Shown here piece after piece: positions 9,663 through 17,482 of a DNA stretch of 64,000 bases. Positions within the stretch are counted from its first letter, which is position 1; each line of letters opens with the position of its first letter. The position numbers and the translations under genes are program-made. The stretch is taken from the NCBI GenBank assembly GCA_035460165.1, contig DATHWW010000023.1, forward strand, positions 74,991-138,990, given 5' to 3'. Under the pieces are notes generated by a model that was not told where the DNA came from, did not search any database, and saw only the letters and a program-made list of their open reading frames with translations. Origin of the DNA: MM2 sp035460165 (GTDB taxonomy: Bacteria; Pseudomonadota; Gammaproteobacteria; Burkholderiales; Methylophilaceae).

Positions 9663-10937
9663 TTGATCGAACAGCATATTCATCGCCATAAGACTCGTTG
9701 CGTCAGGGTTGGTGACATCGCCGTCGGTGGCGATGTGCCGGTGGTCGTACAGTCGATGACGAATACCGATACCGCTGATGCGGAGGCAACGGCGCAACAG
9801 GTGTTCGAGTTGTGGCAAGCCGGTTCCGAAATGGTGCGCATTACCGTCAACTCGCCGGAAGCCGCGGCTCAGGTCGGTGCAATTCGTCGCAAGCTGGATG
9901 CCATGGGATGCTTCGTTCCGCTCATTGGCGACTTCCATTACAACGGCCACAAACTACTGGCGCAATATCCCGAATGCGCCGAGGCGCTTGCCAAATACCG
10001 CATTAACCCGGGCAACGTCGGCAAGGGTTCCAAGCGCGACGAACAGTTCGCCGCGATGATCGAAACCGCAATCCGGTACAACAAGCCGGTGCGTATCGGC
10101 GTCAATTGGGGCAGCCTGGATCAGGCGAAAATGGCACGCATGATGGACGAAAATGCCCAGCGTGCGCAGCCGTTGTCGGCCGAAGCGCTAATGCGCGAGG
10201 CATTGATCCAATCCGCGCTGGAAAGCGCGCAGCAGGCCGAGGCGATCGGTCTGCCTGCCGATCGCATCATCATCTCCTGCAAGGTGAGCGACGTACAGGA
10301 CTTGATCACGGTCTATCGTGAGCTCGCACGCCGTTGCGAATATCCTCTGCACTTGGGTTTGACCGAAGCGGGCATGGGCTCCAAGGGCATCGTGGCCTCC
10401 ACGGCTGCGCTGTCGGTGCTGTTGCAGGAAGGCATAGGCGACACCATCCGCATCAGCCTGACACCCGAGCCGGGTGAATCGCGGACGCGCGAGGTCATCG
10501 TCGCGCAGGAAATCCTGCAAACCATGGGTATCCGCTCGTTCACGCCGCTGGTGACGGCTTGCCCGGGCTGCGGCCGCACGACATCAACGTTTTTCCAGGA
10601 ATTGGCGCAGAAGATCCAGCGCTATTTGCGTGAGCAAATGCCTGCATGGCGCAACGAGTATCCCGGCGTGGAGACCATGAACGTGGCGGTAATGGGCTGC
10701 GTGGTCAACGGCCCGGGCGAATCCAAGCTGGCGAATATCGGCATCAGCCTGCCGGGAACCGGTGAAGTGCCGGTGGCGCCAGTATTCGTTGACGGCGAAA
10801 AAACAGTGACGCTGAAAGGCGAGGCGATTGCCGAGGAGTTTCAGGCGATTGTCGAGAACTACGTGAAAACACATTATTCCGCCGGCGGCGCGCTGCGCCG
10901 CGAACAAAAAGTGATTCCGCTCAAAGCCGTGGGCTGA
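9663..10937 (+). CDS. ispG: 4-hydroxy-3-methylbut-2-en-1-yl diphosphate synthase (flavodoxin/ferredoxin)
   Basis: The 424-residue protein carries VQSMTNTDT near the N-terminus and the C-terminal cluster ligands in TACPGCGRTTS and MGCVVNGPGES, all diagnostic of IspG (GcpE). It converts 2-C-methyl-erythritol 2,4-cyclodiphosphate to HMBPP in the MEP isoprenoid pathway with a [4Fe-4S] cluster and two electrons. Start is TTG at 9663, four bases after the rodZ stop, with a GGAG overlapping the end of rodZ. Confidence 0.95.
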   Translation: MIEQHIHRHKTRCVRVGDIAVGGDVPVVVQSMTNTDTADAEATAQQVFELWQAGSEMVRITVNSPEAAAQVGAIRRKLDAMGCFVPLIGDFHYNGHKLLAQYPECAEALAKYRINPGNVGKGSKRDEQFAAMIETAIRYNKPVRIGVNWGSLDQAKMARMMDENAQRAQPLSAEALMREALIQSALESAQQAEAIGLPADRIIISCKVSDVQDLITVYRELARRCEYPLHLGLTEAGMGSKGIVASTAALSVLLQEGIGDTIRISLTPEPGESRTREVIVAQEILQTMGIRSFTPLVTACPGCGRTTSTFFQELAQKIQRYLREQMPAWRNEYPGVETMNVAVMGCVVNGPGESKLANIGISLPGTGEVPVAPVFVDGEKTVTLKGEAIAEEFQAIVENYVKTHYSAGGALRREQKVIPLKAVG

Positions 10938-10974
10938 GCAGTCACATACCAATAACAGAAGCAATAAAGAGAAC

Positions 10975-12234
10975 ATGAGCAAGACCATACAAGCCGTGCG
11001 CGGCATGAACGATATCCTCCCGGCCGACGCAGCCTTGTGGGAGTTTTTCGAGGACACCGTGGCCGATTGGCTGCGTGCCTACGGCTATTCGCAGATTCGT
11101 ACCCCCATCGTCGAAAGCACCGATCTTTTCGTGCGTTCCATCGGCGAGGTGACGGATATTGTCGAGAAGGAAATGTACAGTTTCGAAGACAGATTGAACG
11201 GCGAACAACTCACGCTGCGTCCGGAAGGCACTGCCTCCTGCGTGCGTGCGGTGGTGCAGCACAATCTGCTGTACAACGCTCCCCAGCGTTTGTGGTACAA
11301 GGGGCCGATGTTCCGCCACGAGCGTCCGCAAAAAGGTCGTTACCGTCAGTTCCATCAGGTCGGAGTCGAATCGCTGGGGTTTGCCGGACCGGATATGGAT
11401 GCCGAGCATATCGTCATGACGGCCAGATTGTGGAAGCTGCTCGGCCTGGACGATGTGGCGCTGGAAATCAACACTCTAGGTTCACCGGAGGCGCGGGCGC
11501 GCTATCGCAGCCGTCTGATCACCTATTTTGAAGGCCATGCCGATGTGCTGGACGACGATTCGACGCGCCGCCTTCACAGCAATCCGCTGCGCATCCTGGA
11601 TTCGAAAAATCCCGCGATGCAGGCCATCATCGAGGCCGCCCCAAAACTCGCAGAAGATCTCGACGACGAATCGCGCAAACACTTCGAGGATTTGCAGGAG
11701 ATGCTGATCGCGGCAGGCGTTCCATTCCGCATCAATCCCCGTCTGGTGCGCGGGCTGGATTACTACAATGCGACGGTGTTCGAATGGGTAACTACCCACT
11801 TGGGCGCGCAAGGCACCGTCTGTGCCGGAGGTCGCTACGACAGCCTGATCGAACAGATCGGCGGCAAGCCGGCTCCGGCCTGCGGCTTTGCGATGGGCGT
11901 CGAACGCCTGCTGGCGCTGTTGCAAGAACAATCCTTCATGCCGCCAGCCCTGATGCCGGATGCCTATGTGCTCCATCTGGGCGAACAGGCCGATCGCATG
12001 GCGATTCCGGCAGCCGAGCAACTGCGCGACTCCGGCTTGAATGTAATACTGCATTGCGGCGGTGGCAGTTTCAAGTCGCAAATGAAAAAGGCCGATGCCA
12101 GCGGCGCGCGATATGCGGTGATCATTGGCGACGATGAAGCCGCGGCAGGGGAGGTGAGTATCAAATCCCTGCGCGCAACCGGCGAGCAGACCCGAATGAA
12201 CCTGGTGCAAGCGGCGGAATATCTGGCGGAATGA
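10975..12234 (+). CDS. hisS: Histidyl-tRNA synthetase
   Basis: A 419-residue class II synthetase: motif 2 region MFRHERPQKGRYRQFHQ near residue 110, the HisA signature LVRGLDYYNATVFEW near 258, and motif 3 GFAMGVERLLALL near 305. The C-terminal anticodon-binding domain includes GGGSFKSQMKKADASGARYAVIIG. It charges tRNA-His. The stop overlaps the start of the first ABC ATPase by four bases, which is unusual because yfgM or bamB more often follows. Confidence 0.96.
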   Translation: MSKTIQAVRGMNDILPADAALWEFFEDTVADWLRAYGYSQIRTPIVESTDLFVRSIGEVTDIVEKEMYSFEDRLNGEQLTLRPEGTASCVRAVVQHNLLYNAPQRLWYKGPMFRHERPQKGRYRQFHQVGVESLGFAGPDMDAEHIVMTARLWKLLGLDDVALEINTLGSPEARARYRSRLITYFEGHADVLDDDSTRRLHSNPLRILDSKNPAMQAIIEAAPKLAEDLDDESRKHFEDLQEMLIAAGVPFRINPRLVRGLDYYNATVFEWVTTHLGAQGTVCAGGRYDSLIEQIGGKPAPACGFAMGVERLLALLQEQSFMPPALMPDAYVLHLGEQADRMAIPAAEQLRDSGLNVILHCGGGSFKSQMKKADASGARYAVIIGDDEAAAGEVSIKSLRATGEQTRMNLVQAAEYLAE

Positions 12235-13064
12235 GCGACCTGCTGCGCATCGAGGGACTGACCGTCGCACCGGCTGCAAACCCGCAGCGCTTGTTGGTCG
12301 ATAACGTCTCCTTTGCGCTGGCAGTAGGCAAAACAACCTGTATCGTCGGCGAGTCCGGCAGTGGTAAGAGTCTCAGTGCGTTGGCGGTGATGGGCTTGCT
12401 GCCTTCGGCGCTGCAACGCCAAGCCGGGCGCGTGATATTTCAGGGCAATGACTTGACCACATTCACTCCAGCACAAATGCGCAGTATTCGCGGCAAGCGC
12501 ATCGGCATGATTTTCCAGGAACCGATGACTTCGTTGAATCCGGTACTGAACATCGGCTATCAAATCGGTGAGAGCCTGGCCGTGCATCTCGGCCTCAGCG
12601 GCAAGGCGCTCAAGAGCAAGGTCGCTGCATTGCTGGAGCAGGTCGGGATTCCGGCCGCGCGTGCATCCAGTTATCCCGATGAACTTTCCGGCGGTCAGCG
12701 CCAGCGTGTGATGATCGCCATGAGCATTGCGTGCGAGCCGGCCATGTTGATTGCTGATGAGCCGACGACCGCACTGGACGTGACGGTGCAGGCGCAGATA
12801 TTGGCGTTGCTGGCGGAACTCAAACAGCGCATGAACATGGGCATGCTGTTCATCACCCACGACTTTGGCGTGGTCGCGGATATCGCAGACGATGTCGTCG
12901 TCATGTTCCGCGGCCAGGTCGTCGAGAGCGGTTCGGTGAGCGATGTCCTGGGTAACCCGCAGCATCCCTATACCCGCGCGTTGCTCGATTGCGTACCGGA
13001 TGCGGAAGGTCGCAAGCCCCTCAAGCCTATCGATTACGCCTGGCTGAACGAGAGCGTGCAATGA
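12231..13064 (+). CDS. Peptide/nickel-type ABC transporter ATP-binding protein (DppD/OppD-like)
   Basis: This 277-residue ATPase has Walker A GESGSGKS (near residue 38), the Q-loop MIFQEPMTSLNP, the signature LSGGQRQRV and Walker B MLIADEPTTALD, followed by the oligopeptide-type C-terminal extension (NPQHPYTRALLDCVP). It belongs to the DppD/OppD group that powers uptake of peptides or similar solutes. No permease or binding-protein gene is next to it; the pair of ATPases is embedded between hisS and yfgM with overlaps on both sides. Its membrane partners must be encoded elsewhere. Confidence 0.88.
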   Translation: MSDLLRIEGLTVAPAANPQRLLVDNVSFALAVGKTTCIVGESGSGKSLSALAVMGLLPSALQRQAGRVIFQGNDLTTFTPAQMRSIRGKRIGMIFQEPMTSLNPVLNIGYQIGESLAVHLGLSGKALKSKVAALLEQVGIPAARASSYPDELSGGQRQRVMIAMSIACEPAMLIADEPTTALDVTVQAQILALLAELKQRMNMGMLFITHDFGVVADIADDVVVMFRGQVVESGSVSDVLGNPQHPYTRALLDCVPDAEGRKPLKPIDYAWLNESVQ

Positions 13065-13864
13065 GCGATGTCATCCTGACGGCAACCGGCCTGAGCAAAA
13101 CTTACAAGCAGCGCAGCGGCAAGTTCGGCTTTGGCTCCACGACGATCAAGGCGTTGGATGATGTCGCTGTTTCGGTGCAGCAGGGCCGTACGCTGGCCGT
13201 CGTCGGCGAGTCCGGCAGCGGCAAATCCACCCTGGCGCGTTGTCTGCTACAATTGCAGCCCCTCGATGCGGGCGAAGTGCACTTTGAAGGCCGTAATCTT
13301 GCTGGGCTGAACGGCAGTGAACTGCGCGCCGCGCGACGTCATTTGCAGATGGTGTTTCAGGATCCGTTCGCATCGCTGAATCCGCGCATGAAAGTCGGTG
13401 ACATCGTCGGCGAGGGATTGCTGATTCACAAGCTCGGCAATGCATCCGAGCGACGCGAGAGAGTGGTACGCATATTGCAGCGTGTCGGCCTCTCTGCTGC
13501 GGACATGGAAAAGTATCCGCATGAATTTTCCGGCGGACAGCGGCAGCGCATTGGCATCGCCCGTGCACTGGTACTGGAGCCGAAACTGGTGGTGTGCGAC
13601 GAACCGGTGTCCGCGCTGGATGTTTCCATCCAGGCGCAGATACTCTTGCTGCTGAAGGAGTTGCAACAGGAAATGGGGCTCAGCTACCTTTTTATCAGCC
13701 ACGATTTGCGCGTAGTGCGTCACATGGCCGATGAAATCGCGGTGATGCACCACGGGCGCGTCGTGGAGCAAGGTGACGTGGCGCGGATTTATGCCGAGCC
13801 GCAACAGGAATATACGCGTAAGTTACTGAATTCAATACCCGGCCAACACCGTTTGGCGCATTAG
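13061..13864 (+). CDS. Peptide/nickel-type ABC transporter ATP-binding protein (DppF/OppF-like)
   Basis: The second ATPase, 267 residues from the ATG at 13061, overlaps the first by four bases. It has GESGSGKST, MVFQDPFASLNPRM, FSGGQRQRIGIARAL and VVCDEPVSALDVS, and ends with the EYTRKLLNSIP segment of OppF/DppF proteins. A longer frame from 12989 is open but lies inside the preceding gene. DppD/DppF-type proteins work as a heterodimer on one permease pair, so these two are best read as one nucleotide-binding unit. The two halves resemble the domains of a fused YejF protein. Confidence 0.88.
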   Translation: MSDVILTATGLSKTYKQRSGKFGFGSTTIKALDDVAVSVQQGRTLAVVGESGSGKSTLARCLLQLQPLDAGEVHFEGRNLAGLNGSELRAARRHLQMVFQDPFASLNPRMKVGDIVGEGLLIHKLGNASERRERVVRILQRVGLSAADMEKYPHEFSGGQRQRIGIARALVLEPKLVVCDEPVSALDVSIQAQILLLLKELQQEMGLSYLFISHDLRVVRHMADEIAVMHHGRVVEQGDVARIYAEPQQEYTRKLLNSIPGQHRLAH

Positions 13865-13872
13865 GAAGAGAT

Positions 13873-14499
13873 ATGGCATACGATCTGGAAGAACAGGAAC
13901 AACTGGACGAACTCAAGGCGTGGTGGAAACGCTACGGCAACATGGTGACATGGGGTCTGATTGCCGTGCTCGCGGTTTTTGCGGCATTCCAAGGCTGGAA
14001 ATACTACCAGCGTAGCCAGGCATTGCAGGCCTCGGTTCAGTACGAGGCGCTGGCGAAGTTGAGCGTGAAGGATATCAAGGATATCCGCGCCACTTCCGGC
14101 CAGATCATCGATAAGCATGCGGGCACGCCGTACGCTGGCCGTGCCGCACTGATCGCCGCCAAGGCGAACTATGCGAACAACGATGCCAAGAGCGCCAAGG
14201 CGCAACTGGAATGGGCGATGGCTAATGCCAAGGAAGAGTCCATACGCTCGATTGCCCAATTGCAACTGGCAGCGATTCAGTTCGAAGAGAAGGCATACGA
14301 TGCCGCGTTGAAGACGCTGGATGCAAAGCATGAAGCCGCATTCGACGGCCTGGTCGCCGATCTCAAGGGCGATATCTACACGGCACAAGGCAAGAAGGCC
14401 GAAGCGAAAATCGCTTATACAGAGGCACTGACCAAACTGCAAGCTGATGGCCGCCTGCGCGGTTACACCCAGCACAAACTTGACGCATTGGGCAGCTAA
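13873..14499 (+). CDS. YfgM-like TPR membrane protein
   Basis: The 208-residue protein starts with a short cytoplasmic segment (LEEQEQLDELKAWWKRYGN), has one membrane helix at about residues 24-44 and then a periplasmic TPR_21 domain. This matches YfgM, an ancillary SecYEG/PpiD partner in the periplasmic chaperone network. It is directly followed by bamB with a one-base TAATG overlap, the conserved hisS-yfgM-bamB-der order apart from the ABC genes inserted before it. Confidence 0.85.
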   Translation: MAYDLEEQEQLDELKAWWKRYGNMVTWGLIAVLAVFAAFQGWKYYQRSQALQASVQYEALAKLSVKDIKDIRATSGQIIDKHAGTPYAGRAALIAAKANYANNDAKSAKAQLEWAMANAKEESIRSIAQLQLAAIQFEEKAYDAALKTLDAKHEAAFDGLVADLKGDIYTAQGKKAEAKIAYTEALTKLQADGRLRGYTQHKLDALGS

Positions 14500-15665
14500 T
14501 GTCGTTACGCTATCTCACCATACTCGCCTTTGCGTTGCTCGCAGGCTGTTCTTCGCTGACCGATCTCAAGACGGATATCTCCGAACGGATGTTCGGACCT
14601 GAGGTCAAGGAACCGCCCATGCCGCTGGCGGATTTCAAGCAAAAGGCCACGGCAAAGCTGTTATGGAGCGCATCGGTCGGCGAGGCGGAAGGCTACATTT
14701 ATACCCCGGCCATAGACGCTGGCTCGGTATTCGCTGCCAACACCAAGGGTGAAATCATCCGCGTCGATGCCGTGACCGGCAAGCAAGTATGGCGCGTCAA
14801 TGCCGGGGAAAGCATTTCCGGCGGCGTGGGGGCAGGTGAAAACCTGGTGCTGGTCGGCACGCCCAAAGGGATGGTGCTGGCCTACGACCAGAACGGTAAA
14901 GCACTCTGGAAAGCCAAGGTCAGCAGTGAAGTGTTGAGCGCGCCCAAGGTCGCATCCGGGGTCGTGGTCGTGCGCAGCGGCGACAGCCGCATCTATGGCC
15001 TGAGCACGGCGGACGGCAAGCGCAAATGGGTTTATGAGCGCGCCACGCCATCCTTGGCTCTGCGCAGCAGCGCGGGTGTGACATTGGCGGACGGCGCCGC
15101 GTATGTCGGCTTTGCCGGCGGCAAAATGGTCGCCCTGAAGGCGGATGACGGAAAGTTGTTGTGGGAGGCTTCCGTGGCCCTACCCAAGGGCGTCACCGAA
15201 ATCGAGCGCATCGCCGACATTACCAGCCTGCCGGTCGTGGACGGCCGGTACGTTTACGCCGTGGCCTTCCAGGGTCGCGTTGCAGCTGTGGATCGTACCA
15301 ACGGCCGCGTATTGTGGAACCGTGATATTTCCAGCTATACCGGGCTGGGAGCCGATGATGGCAAGGTCTTCGTGACGCACAGCGGCGGTGCCGTTTATGC
15401 GCTGGATAATAGCAGCGGCAAGAGCTATTGGCGGCAAGGTGGCCTGTTGAATCGACTGGTCAGCGCTCCGTTGTCCATGGGCGAGTATGTTGCCGTCGGC
15501 GATCTTGAAGGCTATGTGCATTTTCTTGCAAAAGAAGACGGCGCCTTCGCTGCACGTATCCAGACCGACAAGACTTCCGTCATGGCCCAACCGGTCAGCC
15601 TCGGCGAATCGACGCTGATGGTGCAGACCAGCGGCGGCGGTTTGTACGCAGTCAGCCTTAAATAA
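14499..15665 (+). CDS. bamB: Outer membrane protein assembly factor BamB
   Basis: A signal peptide with lipobox LAGC (residues 14-17) is followed by about eight PQQ-like beta-propeller repeats (for example GEIIRVDAVTGKQVWRVNAGE and DRTNGRVLWNRDI). At 388 residues it is a typical BamB, the lipoprotein that binds BamA and supports beta-barrel insertion at the outer membrane. The repeats are structural and do not bind PQQ. The stop shares one base with the der start. Confidence 0.94.
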   Translation: MSLRYLTILAFALLAGCSSLTDLKTDISERMFGPEVKEPPMPLADFKQKATAKLLWSASVGEAEGYIYTPAIDAGSVFAANTKGEIIRVDAVTGKQVWRVNAGESISGGVGAGENLVLVGTPKGMVLAYDQNGKALWKAKVSSEVLSAPKVASGVVVVRSGDSRIYGLSTADGKRKWVYERATPSLALRSSAGVTLADGAAYVGFAGGKMVALKADDGKLLWEASVALPKGVTEIERIADITSLPVVDGRYVYAVAFQGRVAAVDRTNGRVLWNRDISSYTGLGADDGKVFVTHSGGAVYALDNSSGKSYWRQGGLLNRLVSAPLSMGEYVAVGDLEGYVHFLAKEDGAFAARIQTDKTSVMAQPVSLGESTLMVQTSGGGLYAVSLK

Positions 15666-17098
15666 TGTTACCAACCATCGTATTGGTGGGCCGTCCCAAT
15701 GTCGGCAAATCCACGCTATTCAATCGGCTGACCAAGACGCGCGACGCCTTGGTCGCAGATTTACCCGGCCTGACGCGCGACCGCCACTACGGCCGCGGCA
15801 TGGTAGGCGAAATTCCTTATCTGGTGGTGGATACCGGCGGTTTCGAACCGTTGGTCGACACCGGCATTCTCGCTGAAATGGCTCGGCAAACGCTGCTGGC
15901 GATCGATGAAGCGGATGTAATTATTTTCATGGTCGATGGCCGGCAGGGTCTGGCGCCTCAGGATAAGGTGATCGCCGACCGTTTACGTCGAAGCAATCGT
16001 CCGGTTTTCCTGGCGGTCAACAAGACCGAGGGCATGAATCGCGGCATTGCTGCAGCCGAATTCCATGAGTTGGGCCTGGGCGATCCGCTTTCGATTTCAT
16101 CCGCGCATGGCGAGGGTGTGCGCGATCTGGTCAATCTGGTGCTGGAAGATTTTGCTCCGGAAGAGCAGGAACAACCCACTATCGACTCGAAGGAGCCGCC
16201 CAAGGTCGCCATTGTCGGTCGTCCCAACGTTGGTAAATCGACATTGGTCAATGCCCTGCTGGGCGAGCAGCGCGTGATCGCGTTCGACCAGCCCGGGACC
16301 ACGCGCGACTCCATATACATCGACCTCGAGCGCAACGGCAAGCATTACACGCTGATCGATACCGCCGGTGTTCGCCGTCGCGGCAAGGTGTTCGAAGCGG
16401 TCGAAAAATTCTCCGTGATCAAGACCATGCAGGCCATCGACGATGCCAACGTAGTGATTCTGGTCGTGGATGCCCAAGACGGCGTCACCGAGCAGGAAGC
16501 GCACATCGCCGCTTTCATTCTCGAAACCGGCCGGGCGCTGGTGGTGGCGGTCAACAAGTGGGATGGGCTCGATGCCGACAAGCGCGAATGGATCAAGCGC
16601 GAAATCGATCGCAAGCTGCAATTCCTGGATTTTGCCAAATTTCATTATATTTCCGCGCTGAAGGGCAGTGGCTTGACGCCCTTGCTGCAATCGGTCGACG
16701 TTGCCTTCAAGGCTGCGATGGCCAAGCTTCCTACACCCAGACTCACCCGCGTGCTCAGCGATGCGATTCAACAACACCAGCCGCCTGTTTCCAAGGGGAT
16801 ACGTCCTAAGTTGCGCTATGCGCACCAGGGCGGCAGCAATCCTCCCATCATCGTGATCCACGGCAACCACCTGGACGGCATCAAGCAAAGCTACGTACGC
16901 TTTCTGGAGGGAGTTTTCCGTACCGCGTTCGAGCTCTCCGGCACACCGCTGCGCGTGCAGTTCAAGCAGGGCGAGAATCCGTTTGCCGAGCCGGAAAAAC
17001 GCAAGGCGGGCGAGGGCATCGTCAGCATGCGCAAGCGCAAGAACGAACAGCGCGCCAAGCTCAAGGACCGCAAGGAAACAGAACGTAACAAGCGCTGA
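15665..17098 (+). CDS. der: Ribosome-assembly GTPase Der (EngA)
   Basis: The 477-residue protein has two tandem GTPase domains, each with GRPNVGKST (near residues 9 and 187), DTGG/DTAG switch motifs and NKTE/NKWD specificity motifs, and a C-terminal KH-like domain. This duplicated arrangement is unique to Der, which is needed for 50S subunit maturation. The Arg/Lys-rich tail is usual. It ends 25 bp before the MITE-like element. Confidence 0.96.
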   Translation: MLPTIVLVGRPNVGKSTLFNRLTKTRDALVADLPGLTRDRHYGRGMVGEIPYLVVDTGGFEPLVDTGILAEMARQTLLAIDEADVIIFMVDGRQGLAPQDKVIADRLRRSNRPVFLAVNKTEGMNRGIAAAEFHELGLGDPLSISSAHGEGVRDLVNLVLEDFAPEEQEQPTIDSKEPPKVAIVGRPNVGKSTLVNALLGEQRVIAFDQPGTTRDSIYIDLERNGKHYTLIDTAGVRRRGKVFEAVEKFSVIKTMQAIDDANVVILVVDAQDGVTEQEAHIAAFILETGRALVVAVNKWDGLDADKREWIKREIDRKLQFLDFAKFHYISALKGSGLTPLLQSVDVAFKAAMAKLPTPRLTRVLSDAIQQHQPPVSKGIRPKLRYAHQGGSNPPIIVIHGNHLDGIKQSYVRFLEGVFRTAFELSGTPLRVQFKQGENPFAEPEKRKAGEGIVSMRKRKNEQRAKLKDRKETERNKR

Positions 17099-17123
17099 TG
17101 GTGTGCCGGGCTAGTGTAGCTTA

Positions 17124-17482
17124 GAGCCTATTTCAGTAGGTTTCATATACCGCGCTGCTTGCCTGTGGGATGCAAGCAGCGGACTGCGCAGTGTCGTGAT
17201 TCTCCACAAGCAGGCCGCAACACCGCAATGCACCTGCAGGCAAGCAGCCCTTCGGTTGAGTCAGGGCGCGGCGTCTGCCGCGTTTCTTGGCTCGCCAATA
17301 CGCCGCCCGACACGTTATCCGCAGAGCGGCCGGTGCGGGAGGGCGGCGAATCGGGCGACTCCCGCACCCGCTGCTGCGCAGATACCGTGTCGTCGCCCGT
17401 ACAACCATTGGCTTCACCTCGCGCCTTGCATCCATCCGCGCCCTGACTCAACGCGGTATATGAAACCTACTGAAATAGGCTC
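17124..17482. mobile_element. MITE-like element, copy 1
   Basis: The element is 359 bp, bounded by perfect 31-bp terminal inverted repeats (17124-17154 and 17452-17482) that begin GAGCCTATTTC. TTA occurs on both outer sides (17121-17123 and 17483-17485), consistent with a 3-bp target duplication. There is no transposase, so it would need one in trans; TIR length and TTA duplication resemble the IS5-type (IS1031/IS427) groups, an inference. About 165 bp at the left and 70 bp at the right match copy 2. The extra centre of about 92 bp holds a 9-bp perfect hairpin (GTGCGGGAG at 17333-17341 with CTCCCGCAC at 17359-17367). A further arm pairs GGATGCAAG near the left end with CTTGCATCC near the right. 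The right end supplies the last codons and stop of the ligase. Confidence 0.85.
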
